Shown here in pieces: positions 1 through 10,853 of a stretch of 64,000 bases of DNA. The notes under the pieces were generated by a model that was given only the letters and a program-made list of their open reading frames with translations, did not search any database and was not told the origin of the DNA. The stretch's first letter is position 1; every line of letters begins with the position of its first letter. This DNA is from Tipula vernalis. Its lineage: Eukaryota > Arthropoda > Insecta > Diptera > Tipulidae. Made by a program: the position numbers and the translations under genes. The stretch is taken from contig OY282558.1 in the NCBI GenBank assembly GCA_958295665.1, positions 61,802,789 through 61,866,788 on the forward strand, in the 5' to 3' direction.

Positions 1-1203
1 CCATGAAAAGCCTGATAAGTTCGTATCTTCATTATCCAAACAAGCATCTTGATTATTCTTGTATGTTTCGTTCAAATATCGTAACTTCTGTGTTGATTCT
101 TCGTTGCTTTTTCCAACAGCTAAGATCGCCATATCATCTGCAAAAGTTGCGACTGTGTTGTTTTCTAATGTAGGAAGATCATAAGTGTATAGTTGGTATA
201 AAACCGGCCCTAATACACTGCCCTGCGGAACTCCTGCATTGATTTCTTTCAATTCAGAAAATGTATCATCTAACTTAATCCTGAAGAACCTATCTTTCAA
301 GTAAGATTCCAGTATCTTAGCAAATTGCATTGGTAGAAGATTCCTTAACTTGTGGTTAAATCCTTCATGCCACACTCTATCAAACGCTTGTGCAACGTCT
401 AGAAATACTGTTGAACAGACTTTTTTCACCTCTAATGCTTTCTCAATTATACTGGTTATTCTCTGTACTTGATCAATTGTTGAGTGTTGGTTGCGAAAAC
501 CGAACTGATGATTTGGGATCAAGTTTTTACTCTCGATTATCGGATTTAATCTTTTTACCAGAAGCTTCTCAAAGAGTTTGGACATGACTGGCAATAGAGA
601 AATTGGCCTATAAGACGATGTTATGCGTGGTGGTTTCCCAGATTTAGGGATCATAATTACTTCTGCTATTTTCCATAAGCTTGGTACACATTTGATTCTA
701 AATGCTGCATTCATAAGATAGGTGAGTTTCACAGAGTTGATAGCTTTTAGGAGTTCTTTACCCTTAGTCGTTGGTAATCTGGATCCCCAGTGGACATTTT
801 TTGCATTAAAGTCTCCTCCAAGTACAAATCGTTTTCCTAATTTACTGAGGAACTCGAGATAATCTTTTTCTTTCATTGAGTGCTTCGGTAAGAGCAATAC
901 AAATAGAACTACTTTTGGATTTGACAATAACAGCAGTTGCTTGTATTTCTTCCGTTTCATATTTTAACTCCTCATAGTGATGAATACTATTTCTAATTAT
1001 AACAGCACTACCTCCTTTAGCAGTGTTTCCAGGGTGAATAGTGTGATATATTTGATAATTTTTAAATTTAATGATTGATTGTCTAGTGAAGTGTGTTTTC
1101 GTGATGAGATATACATCGATTTTTTCTGTGTCCAGGACCACTTGCAGTTCTTGTTGATGTTGCATCAGTCCATTGGCATTTCAACATAAGATTCTAAGAT
1201 CAT
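1..1203 (-). pseudogene. ORF2 endonuclease-reverse transcriptase, internally deleted and frameshifted
   Basis: This would nick target DNA and reverse-transcribe the element RNA. The endonuclease start is seen at 1190-900 (TKTHF, GGSAVIIRNSIHHYEE), with an in-frame TGA where a Trp is expected (NANGLMQHQQ context, about 1180) and a frameshift near 900. It resumes as KHSMKEKDYLEFLSK and GGDFNAKNVHWGS (about 870-780). Near 740 the reading passes in frame from the endonuclease (LPTTKGKELLKAIN) straight into the RT middle (LTYLMNAAFRIKCVPSLWK), so the endonuclease C-terminus and RT N-terminus are missing. After that the frame is open to position 1: SYRPISLLPVMSKLFEK, NHQFGFRNQHSTIDQV, FLDVAQAFDRVWH, GVPQGSVLGPVLY and the catalytic FADD box at about 140. 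The 3' end lies outside the window. Confidence 0.85.
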
Positions 1204-2776
1204 GGGCCATTTTTCTGTTTAGGGATGGCTCCCTTAGTGCTGTACTGTAGTTTCTGTAATCGCTCATCAAATGTATTTAGTCTGCTTAAAATTAATTTAA
1301 GTGTTTGACTTATATCGTCATTTTGAGCAGTTTTTTCTGGATTCCCGTTGCTCATCATTACTTGAGCATAAGTCATTTTACCAAATTGTCCTTGAGTAGT
1401 TCCCGACACTCTACGATTTACTTCTGGTCGGTTCATCTTAACCGCTTGCTTCCTGAATAAACTTGGATTTTTAGCAATCACGTTCTTATTTTTGATGTTT
1501 TGCAGTTCAATAGCAACACTGCATCCTCTGTAGTTAGCTGGATGGTTTTCTCCACAGTAAACGCATTTAGGATGAACATTTTGGGCTTTTACACAATCTT
1601 TAATATGATGTTTACCTAAACATTTGACAGTTGCAATATTTTTGCGTATGTCCATAGGCTTGACATTGTTTACAATGTGGTATAAGCTTAGATCTTCTTA
1701 GAGGCTGAATAACCACTTTGCACGCTAAGATGTACTTAATTTGATAAATTTTTTCGATATCTTCATCAGTATCGAAGGTCAACATAAACATGTTGAGAGG
1801 TACTTTGCCTCTCCGTTTTAGCTTAATCGGTGCTTCAGTTGCCTTAAATCCTTTTGCTTTCAGGTCATCAATTATTTTGTCTGGTTTACACGTAGAGTGT
1901 AAGTTTTTAGCCATGACCCTAATTGGTCTGGTTTGTTTATCTTCAAACGTGTGCCAAGCACGCTTTTCTTGATTTAACATATTTGACATTTTTCTGTATG
2001 TTTCAGCATCTTCTAAATTTATTTTGATGGTGTTTCCATTCATCACCTTTGCATTAAACTTATCAGTAGCAGTTATTGTTTTTATTTTCTCATAGAGTAC
2101 ATCGTAGTCTTTGACTTCATCTATTACTATTGGTGGTGGTGGACATTTTTTTTGGTTGTTTCTGGATAATATTTGGAACATCATCCTTTAATTGAGGTGG
2201 GGAGGGCGTATTATTCCGTCTCCTTTTTTTTCTCCCACCTTTAACTCTAATCCACTCAGTTTCTCGAGCTAGTTCTTCTTCATCCGTATGATACTCTTGT
2301 GGAGTTGTATTCTGGTTAGGAGTAGAACCGATGTTCTCCTTTGGCTTAAGAGCTTTAACTTCGTTTTCAAGCGTCTTCATACGCTCCTGCATCCATGCAA
2401 TTGTAACATTCAGTTGCTTGTTTATATTGTTGGCTTCAACTAATGCATTATTAGCTTTACACAATTCATTGTAAAGCTTTTCTTCGTGTGTAGAACGAGT
2501 GTTGTGGCTGCTGGCTCCAATGGAGCGACTACCGCCTCTTATCGGAGAATACGCCACTTTGTTACTCCTCTGGAAGGGATGTGAATTATCCTTTTCTGTT
2601 TCCCTCAATTGAGCTTGTTTATTCACCAACATGTCTTGGGATTGGTTAAAATAATTGTAGTATACCAATGGCTGGTCTCCCCCAGAATCCATGAGACCGA
2701 CCTCCGAAGAGGGTGGATTTACCTGAGCAACAGGTGTACCACCTGAGGTATTAGTTTCCATATTTGTTCTGCTCAT
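1200..2776 (-). pseudogene. ORF1 gag-like RNA-binding protein, two frameshifts
   Basis: The reading is spread over three frames: 2776-2117, about 2150-1612 and 1655-1200. The N-terminal third is low complexity with a coiled-coil-like stretch (LCKANNALVEANNINKQL) and a basic patch (GGRKKRRR). The middle is the RNA-binding-like domain typical of insect non-LTR gag proteins (VMAKNLHSTCKPDKIIDDL, followed by FMLTFDTDEDIEKIYQI). It is followed by zinc knuckles CKQCQAYGHTQKYC and, after the second frameshift near 1620, CVYCGENHPANYRGC. The first frameshift lies in or near an A8/T8 run at about 2146-2153, the likeliest place for an indel. It would bind element RNA in the RNP. The shifts are assumed to be inactivating rather than programmed. 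Confidence 0.8.
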
Positions 2777-2985
2777 TGCTCATTTATAGTGTACTGCACT
2801 CGCCTCTAGTATTTCGCCGATGCTTCACATCGTTGCCCGGGTGTTACCACGTAGAGGTATACTAGACACATTTGGTGGTTTCTACATAGTTGCAGCGTTG
2901 GAATATAGACCACGAGATACATGGCTATAGACGGTCAACCCCTACCCTATTGAGACGCACCCAACACCCAAACATAAAATAGTGA

Positions 2986-3242
2986 TAACAAATTATTGAA
3001 TAAAGTATAATAATTCCAAATGATAATTAACAAAATTTAAAATTCTGATTTATCGAAAAATTTAGAATTGTTATTTAATACCAACTCATAAAACTAAATT
3101 TATTTAATATATTTACTCTAGTGGTAAATACTACAACTACGTGAAGAAGAGAATTTTTCTATACATACATACGTCTCAGTGGAATGAAATTATTCATTCC
3201 GGAATGAAAATACACGGCATTGTTGTTGTAAAATTCCCAATG
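2986..3242. other. Unassigned AT-rich DNA
   Basis: No coding signal, RNA gene or repeat recognised between the Jockey 5' leader and the foldback element. Confidence 0.5.
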
Positions 3243-3766
3243 TAATACTCTTGAAAGACTAGCGATTAGGTAGGCGCAATTAGTGAAACAAGATTAGCTA
3301 ATCCACCACAAGTTCATTTGCATTGACAGATTAAAGATTAAAAGTTTCCTAGGCAGAGAAGTAAAATACTATGTTGGTGATTCCCTGAAATATAGCTAGT
3401 AAATCAGCTGGACTCATTTTTTAAATCAATATCTCTAAGATTTTTACATAAAAACACACTAGATTTTCTTTTTATAAGCATAACCTCAAAATTTATTCAG
3501 CACAAATTGTTTAAGATGTCATTGATTTTATAACTTCTTTCGTAAACTCACGCCGCTTCCACTTTCAGCAATGTTGAAAGAATTATTTCGCATTGTAGCG
3601 CCATTTGTACCATCACTAAACCCAATACAACGAGATAAACTTCAAAATTTTCAAAGCTTAGTGCACTAATCTCGATTAGTCTTCAACTTGACACACTACA
3701 GCTAATCTCGAAAAAAAATCACTAATCGCACTTAGCTAATCACTAAGTAGTCTGTCAAAGGTATAA
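3243..3766. mobile_element. Foldback MITE-like element
   Basis: The left arm (about 3243-3310) reads AATACTCTTGAAAGACTA and then GCAATTAGTGA and GATTAGCT. The reverse complement of the right arm (about 3766-3695) reads the same modules in the same order (ATACCTTTGACAGACTA, GCGATTAGTGA, GAGATTAGCT). The arms are imperfect inverted repeats of about 70 bp around a 390-bp non-coding core. No convincing target duplication was found, so family and exact ends are open. Confidence 0.5.
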
Positions 3767-4891
3767 GGCTGGTTGATGTCGCGCTTGTAAGCTGCTAGTT
3801 AGTGAAATTCTTTCGAATAATTTCACAAAAAATTATACATTTTAGGTTTGAATACTTAAAACAATTTGTTTAACTACTAAACAGTACCGTATAAGTGCTA
3901 CAAGCTGAATATTATAGTGCTACATGCTTTTCATAGTGCTTCTCTTCCTTCAACTGCTAAGCACTCACAATTTTTATTGTTTACTAGTACATTTTGGAAC
4001 ATCAACGTCGCACTCGCACAATGTACACGTTGTGCTTAGATCTGCAAGGCCATAAAATAAATTTAAAAAAAAGTTAAATAGGCACCGGCTCCGTCTCCAA
4101 CTCCAGCTCCGGTTTCGACTCCAACTTCGATTCCAGCTCCGATTTCGACTCCAGCTCTTGCTCCGACCCAAATATATATCTTTCTATGCTTAAAGCAAAT
4201 AGGGTTTTCATTTCCGTGAAACGCTGTTACTTACGTGCTCAAAAACTATTGCTGTGCGGCAAGTAGGCAGAAACTGTTGTATTTTTATTTATTTTTTTAA
4301 TTTCTACAATTTTTTTTTTTTTTAAACAATTTGTAGAAGTGTTTGCTTACATTTTGGTGCAACGAATACCTAAATAACCCTATAATAGATGAACAGTAGT
4401 TAATGGTAAGATTCGAGTTTGAACGGACGAACGACGCCAAAGAAATATTCTATACAAAATCGGAGCTACCGAAGCAAATACAATTTATTGAATATTCCGG
4501 TACCGTACGACTCACGGACTAAGCAGGCTGAAATTGTAATGTTCCATATTTGAGTTGAGTTCTACATAGAAAAAAAAACATTTTCGGGTATTTCCAACTC
4601 TAAAAAAAGTTACCCGTAGGATCGCGATGAGAGATTTTGAATAAGTGTTTCACGAAAATCTCAATTCATATTTCTTCCCAAAAATTTTAAACTTTTTATA
4701 ATTGCTTTTATGAGAAATTAAAGTTCGGTAATTATAGTAAAAAAAAACATTTATTCACCTTAAAATAAATAGAATTAGATAATTAGAATTTTTAATTGAC
4801 TGTCATGTGCAACTCAACACACAAAAAAAAATCGCAGTTCTCAATGTTGGTAGGTTTCTAGGAATCTATAGAAGTTTGGAGATCTTATGTA
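3767..4891. other. Unassigned AT-rich DNA with a short hexamer repeat
   Basis: No gene seen. It holds the 6-bp repeat listed separately and several A/T homopolymers. Confidence 0.5.
4085..4168. repeat. Imperfect hexanucleotide tandem repeat
   Basis: About 84 bp built from hexamers of the type CTCCNN (CAGCTC, CGATTT, CGACTC, CAACTC). Read on the minus strand it gives an open but meaningless RSWSRNRSWS-type repeat, so I do not call it coding. Confidence 0.7.
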
Positions 4892-5092
4892 CACTGTATC
4901 AAAAAATTGTCCGTACAGCACTCAGTTAAGAACACATTGACTAAAAAAACAATTACAAATCAAACAAAAAATTCAGTTTTAATTTTTTAAAACTCAAATT
5001 ACATTTAGGAACCTGAAAATAATAATAATAATCATGATATAAATTAAGTTACTTTCACGTTTGATAAGATTTACTATTTAAACTGCCTAAAA

Positions 5093-6153
5093 CTATCTCA
5101 AATAATTGTCCGTACACACAAAGAAGTTGAGGGAATTTGGTAAAAAAGTTAGGTCTAATATTTCGTGTTGTAACCTATTCATGAAATGACACTTTGCAAC
5201 CTTCTTTTCATTGAGAAAGCCAACTTCCGAGTTATTTCGGTGGGAATTTTTGGCCCATTCCACCATAATGACCCGTTTTAATTGTTCCTTGTCGCTAATT
5301 TGGTGTTCACGGATCTTTCGCTCCAAATAATGTCATAAATTATCAATGGGGTTGAGATCTGGTGGCTGGGGAGGATGAGGAAGTTTTGACTTTACATTGT
5401 ACAATAACCATTCCGTTATCAGCTTTGACGAATGCTTCGGGTCATTGTCATGTACGGAGCGAAAATCTTCCCCATGTCCCATTTTCTCAGCACTTATTAA
5501 CAAATTTCCCTTCAAAATATCCAAATAATTAAACCGGTTCATTATGAAGGTCAAATGTCCTACACCCCTTCAGGTAAAAGCTCTTCAAACCATTATACTT
5601 CCACCACCATGTTTTACTCATGTTCAGTGTTGGGTTTCCGCCACACCATAACTCGCCCATCTAAACCAAAAACGTTAGATTTCCTTCCGTCTGAGGGATA
5701 ACATTTTCTCAGAACTCTTCGGGCTCACTCACATATCCCAATGCATATTCCAATCGCATTTAATATTTTTTCTGTCGGTAAAATACATTTCTTGCGTGTC
5801 GCACATCGCCGCTACTCTTGTTTATGCAAAATATTGCGTATTGTCTGAGGTTCTATCGCTCCTTTTTCACGTTGATAAACTTTGGCTGCGATTGTTGGAG
5901 CACTAAGCTTTCGATTCTATTTTATTGCCATCTCTATTAGATGTTTTTTAGGTGTGTTCAGCTTTCGGTTGCGACCACGTCCAACAACCATCTCTAGTGA
6001 TTTGGTTTTTTGGGAGTTCTGGCTGATATATTGAATCAAAGATCGCGGGCGATTAGTTATTTTGGAAATTTCCTGTAAACTTTTACCTCCACTCTCCAAT
6101 TTAATGATCAATTTTTTAATTTTTACACTATTTTTGGTACGAGAATAACACAT
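5093..6153 (-). pseudogene. Tc1-like transposase, multiple stops and frameshifts
   Basis: The start at 6153 opens a paired-type helix-turn-helix (KKLIIKLESGGKSLQEISK) and a GRGRNRKL hinge, the DNA-binding half of Tc1 transposases. It runs to an in-frame TAG after MAIK (about 5916). Homology then continues through several frames: NRKLSAPTIAAK, REKGAIEPQTIRNIL, LEYALGYVSEPEEF followed by a stop where Trp is expected, and NVFGLDGRVMVW. The catalytic block VHDNDPKHSSKL (about 5445) and PPDLNPIDNL (about 5340) lies next to the C-terminal ERKIREHQISDKEQLKRV. Spacing from the second Asp to the third acid is 34, but the usual Glu of NPIEN is Asp here. The family is cut-and-paste and inserts at TA. 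This copy cannot make protein. Confidence 0.85.
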
Positions 6154-6204
6154 TTTTAATTAACTGGACAATATTTCATTCGCCATGAAAAAAGTACGAC
6201 TAAT

Positions 6205-6758
6205 CAATGCCGTCTAGAATATACAAGCCATACTGCTGTCTACGTCACTCAATTTATGTCGACAGTTCCATTAATCTTCTGCAGATGGCATTAATGCTAG
6301 AAAAATGAAAGAGAACAAAACTTGAAAACGAAGAGATTAAAACATGCGAAAATATAAAAAAAAAATTAGTATTAATCCAAGCGCAGGAAAAGAAGGTTGT
6401 ACGTCGTGTGTTTTTTTCATAATTTGAAATTATTAATAAAAAAAAGTTCATATAAATTTTTCCAACTCATATTACATTTTTAGTTAATATTTATTTATAT
6501 TTATATCATTATTTCATTAATAGTTTTATTAGTTTTAAATTATGCAGACAATTAGCAGAGATAAAAATATGTACAACCTTTCTTTCGTACGCATGAGATA
6601 ATACTAAATAATTTTTTTATTTTTGAAATGTTTTATTCTCTGTTTCTCTCAACTCTTTCGTTTTTCGAATGTTAATTGCCATCTAGGTTATGTCGATGAA
6701 TTAAAAAATAATAATTTTTGCTTGTAGCAGTATGGCTTGTATATTCTAGACGGCATTG
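6205..6758. mobile_element. 554-bp MITE nested in the Tc1-like element
   Basis: The ends are inverted repeats of about 33 bp, CAATGCCGTCTAGAATATAC and onward on the left and its reverse complement on the right. Weaker symmetry continues inward for about 100 bp (GATGGCATTAATGC against its mirror near 6675). The 7-bp sequence GACTAAT sits directly outside both ends (6198-6204 and 6759-6765), a clean target duplication. The CA...TG termini and a target duplication near 8 bp fit hAT, but that is inference. No coding capacity. It inserted after the Tc1-like element was already in place. Confidence 0.85.
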
Positions 6759-7098
6759 GACTAATTAACTTTTACGCAAAAAACAAATTTCGTATTTTAC
6801 CGTTAGTTGAAAATAGGAGTAAAATAAATAATAAATTGTTAATGTGTTAGTGTTCATTTTCACAAAAGTGCAAGTGTACGAACAATTATTTGAGATCGTT
6901 ATAGGATGTTAAAATAGTAAATCATATAAAATGTAAAAGTAAATTAATTTGCTTCATGATAATTATTATTTTCAGGTTGTTAAATGTAAATAGAGTTAAA
7001 AAAAATAAAAACTGAATTTTTTGTTTGATTTGTAATTGTTTTTTTCATAAATTTTTATGTAACCGAAAGGTGTACGGACAATTTTTTGAGACAGTGTA

Positions 7099-9405
7099 TA
7101 AACGCTACTGTGTTTACGTACCTTTCTTTCACATAATTTAAAATCGTTCGCTAGTGTTTTCATCCAAAGCTTATCCTTTTCCGAAAATCCACACGCATAT
7201 TGTATTTTATCTACAATTTTAATCAAATCCACTTTACAATTATTTATCCTCACACTTGTTTCCAGACAATAACAACAAAAAATCCCAAAACAATTTTTGA
7301 TGTGTTCATTTAAATTCATAACACAAAAATTATGAATCCCAATGAAAAATCCTTTCATTTAATCATAGTCACGTCTATCTATTATCAATAGATTATAATT
7401 TTATGGCAATTTTCTATTTACCATACCCAGACACAAATACAAACAAACTTCATCATCAAAGGGATCCCCTTTCAAAGATGAATATATTTATTAAAGCAAC
7501 CAAAAAATATAAAAATTTGAATATTCTGTCTATATCGAACACGTCTTTATCGTATATTCCTTTTAAAGTTTTGAGATATGGAAAAAAATCGGCTTAGAAA
7601 TGAGCAACATAAGTATGCTTCTTGAGGAAAAAATCAGTTATGAAATGTTTATCCAGAAACACTTAGAGTAGAGTGTGGATTAGAAAAAACCGTATTGTTT
7701 GACACACTTTTAAGCCATTACAAACGGAACCACATTTATGTGTCGTGTGTTTCTCATTTTGGTGTCCCTTCAAACATATACATACGTACATATATCTATT
7801 GCATCTCAATAAATCATTCATCTTTAATCCTCCGAAAATAATGAAACCCTCAACTATATTTGAGAAAGAGTTTTTTTTTTGTTCAAAATTGATACTTCTA
7901 TTTTGGGAACTGTGCAACGGTTGGAAGGATGTGTTGGGGATTTGTTTACAAAAACATCTGTAACTTATTTGATCCTTAACAATAATCACGTTTCGTGCGT
8001 AATCGGAAATCGAAATATTTTACGAAATTCTTTGTTTAGTAAAAGAAAGTAATAATCGTAATCTCTCAATTATGTGTAGTTTTAAATAATTAAATAATTT
8101 TATGGTAACTATTATCGCACACTACTACAAACCATACATAATCATCGGATTATATTAAGATATGAGACATGATTAATAATATTTAGTTTTTTTTTTCGGT
8201 ATATGAATATTAAATTCGAGGCGTTCAATATTAATCGTATTATCGAAGGATTTTCACCCAAAAATAACAACAACAAAAATGTTCATGATATATTATAAAA
8301 GGAGGGCAAATAAATTTTTGTGGCATACAAAACTTTGATTTATACATATTTCTATATATAATATAAAATACATTTTGTTTGTTTGGCAACCATCTATATT
8401 ATATAAATAGGGGTGACTCCCAAAAAAGTCGCATCTTTAGGCCACTTTCATCTATAATAGCAGAAAAATATTATAATTATATGTGGATATTTGGGTTAAG
8501 GTAGCATATAGTGACGATGACAAACATTTTATAGATATACCAGAGTTTTTGTTACATTTTTTTTTTATATATGAAAGGGTGAAAAATGATTATACATTCT
8601 ATGTATCAAAATGTACCCAACTTACCCATCATATTTAAGATAAATTTAATAATTTATATCTAAAAATTAAGTTATATAATGTGTATTTAGGATACTGTGT
8701 ATTTTGTGTACACAATATACAGATAGATTTTGGTATTCAGGATTATGTGATGTAATTTTAAATGAACAGAAAAGGGGCGGACGGGACCATTTTTAATGCG
8801 TAAAATAGATATTTTTGACTTTAGGGTTTTTTTTTTTGGTATACATATATATCGTACAGGCTTGATAATTTGAATGTAATTGAATAAACAAAATCAAGCA
8901 GCAAAAAAAAAACGATAGAAAATTGATTGGAAATGGGTATTATTAAATATAATTATGTATATTTGGGTCGTTGTTTGAGAAAGTCGTATGTTGGATAAGG
9001 TATCATTTTAAATTGAAATTTGTTTAGTTTAGTTTACTTGGTTATCGTTTAATATAATGGGTAGTGTTGTTTGTTGTGTTGATAAAGTGATTAAACCAAC
9101 TTCTTTTTTTAGAAAACCGATGATTTGTTTTTTACTTGTTTGGACCAATTTTAGATGAATTCAAGATATGCGAGCATTGAGTGACAGGTTTGAGCAAATA
9201 AGCGATCTTTTTGCTATTTCCTAAACTTCCCAGTTTTGTATCAAATTAAAAAAAATTAATCTAAATTAATTGGACAAAGTTTAGTACCAGGCCTCATAAT
9301 TCATTTTTTTAGTTTATTATGAAGCTCTCTTACTATTACGATGACGAAGCTGTGTGCGTCAAAATCTCACCCAAAGTAGTAAACGGCCTTCTTTACGACC
9401 ACGTG
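7099..9405. other. Unassigned AT-rich DNA
   Basis: About 2.3 kb without a supportable gene. Short ORFs at 7403-7597 and 7663-7989 (both strands) have no recognisable domain and AT-biased composition, so I read them as chance. Many A/T runs and TATA-like strings occur. Confidence 0.5.
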
Positions 9406-9545
9406 TGAGTTTACCTGTTGAACAATTTAAAACTGCTTTACAATCATCATTGTGGCCACCTGGACTTTTGGTGAAAGAATTCGAGTGGAGACCACCTCGC
9501 CAAAATTTTCGCAATATGAGCTCGGCCAAAACCCATCTCTAACCT
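9406..9545 (+). pseudogene. Scrap of CR1-type ORF1 C-terminus
   Basis: The translation contains VSLPVEQFKTALQSSLWP, then PGLLVKEFEWRPPRQNFR. The same pattern, ending in a W-P...V-R/K-E/P-F...R..NFR tail, is seen at the end of the ORF1 regions of the two larger CR1-type elements in this window (near 21030 and 32440). I therefore call it a fragment of such an element. No ends visible. Confidence 0.4.
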
Positions 9546-10299
9546 TAATTACAATCCAACAGAACCTCCATCGGGAGAATTCTAAAACAATGTCCAAATA
9601 AAAAAAAAAAAGAAACTAGAAATCAGTCATAAATGTTAATAAAATGCTTCGAGAGCCGCTCAATTTCACAATTTTTTGTTAAAAACGCTATTTTCGGTTT
9701 ATATCATCTGTGAAATATCGTTCAATGAAGGGACCCTGAATTCTGAATTCTTTCACAGCCAATATCTGGTTTATAGATGTAACCGTTCACTGCAAGCAAG
9801 TGTCGATACATCATTGTCGAATGAATTAATAGGAATATCCAACCTGTCCATCGAGCAATTTTGTGTTAAAATTTCAATCAACAAAATGTCAGGGGTCTTC
9901 TGGCACTTTACTTGGTGTTTTTCGAGATTTAATGGGGGGATTTTTATTGTTGAGATTTCGAGGTGCTCCATGTTTTGTTTTTATATGTCCCTCATCTTTT
10001 CAAGCGTTTGGGCCAAACGACAGTTTATGAAGCAACTACAATAAATTTTGCAACATACAAAATTTAAATAAGAACCAGCTATTTTCATTTTAAAAATCAG
10101 TAGTAGCTATCAACAAATATACGATTTGGCCGCAGCGTAGTATGCCAGTAATTATTACCATTAAGAATTACATACGTGAGTTATAACCAGAAGAATGAAA
10201 AGTTGGCCTCTACTATATGTACATATAGCTAATAGGTAAATACCTCAAAACAGTTGAGACCGAATATATACTATATAATTCCTCGTGCTTTAGTGCTTG
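9546..10299. other. Unassigned DNA
   Basis: Contains ORFs of 122 codons (+, 9676-10044) and 66 codons (-, 9771-9971) overlapping each other; neither shows a recognisable domain. No RNA gene seen. Confidence 0.45.
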
Positions 10300-10853
10300 A
10301 AAAATTTCCACCCTTCAACCCAAAGTTTACATTTCCAATTAACCCAATTTTCAAATTTCTAATCCAACCCAATTTTCAAATTTCTGATCCATCCCAAATT
10401 TAGAATTTCTAATCCAACACAAATTACAAATTATAATTCAACTCATATTTCAAATTTCTAATCCAGCTCAAATTTTAAATTTCAAATCTAGCTCAAATTT
10501 CTAATCCAACCGCAATTTCAAATTTCTAATCCAACTGAAATTTCTAATTTCTAATCCAAATCAAATTTCAAATTTCTAATCCAACCAAAATTTACATTTT
10601 CTAATCCAATCAAAATTTCAAATTTCTAATCCAACCAAAATTTCTAATCCAATCCAAATTTAAAATTTCTAATCGAACCCAAATTTTAAATTTCTAACAA
10701 CCCAAATTTAAGATTTCTTGTTCAAGCCTTGAACCCAAATTTCAAATGTCTAGTACAACCTTTCAACGCAAATTTAAAATTTCTAATCGATCTACAAATT
10801 TCCAACCACCCAAATTTCAAATTTTTAACAAGCCAAATTTTCAAATTTCGTAG
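10300..10853. repeat. 25-bp-type tandem repeat, degenerate
   Basis: Imperfect head-to-tail copies of about 25 bp built on AAATTTCTAATCCAACCCA. The array decays toward its right side, where it meets the 28-bp minisatellite at 10854. No coding potential. Confidence 0.8.

Larger units (their letters stand above)
1..2985 (-). mobile_element. Jockey-type non-LTR retrotransposon, decayed, cut by window edge
   Basis: Minus-strand element with a two-ORF layout: ORF1 (gag-like, zinc knuckles) at 2776-1200, then an endonuclease/reverse transcriptase ORF2 from about 1203 to beyond position 1. The 5' leader is about 2777-2985; its exact start is not defined because no target duplication can be seen on one end alone. 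ORF1 stop and ORF2 start overlap as ATGA (1203-1200). Placement near Jockey rests on the gag motif order and on RT motifs such as the FADD box. The copy is dead: several frameshifts and an internal deletion are described under the ORFs. Confidence 0.85.
4892..7096 (-). mobile_element. Tc1-like DNA transposon with long IR/DR ends, interrupted by a MITE
   Basis: Both ends start CACTGT(A/C)TCAAAAAATTG and are flanked by the TA target dinucleotide (4890-4891 and 7097-7098). The inverted repeats are about 225 bp (4892-5117 and about 6868-7096). Each carries a second copy of the end motif at its inner border (TCAAATAATTGTCCGTACAC at 5098-5117), the IR/DR arrangement known from Sleeping Beauty and Minos. 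Without the nested MITE and its duplicated target the element would be about 1.64 kb, normal for Tc1. The transposase gene between the arms is broken. Confidence 0.9.

Noticed and set aside
3974..4171. Minus-strand RSWSRNRSWS-type ORF (RS-like protein)
   Set aside because: Produced by an imperfect hexanucleotide repeat; no flanking coding sequence.
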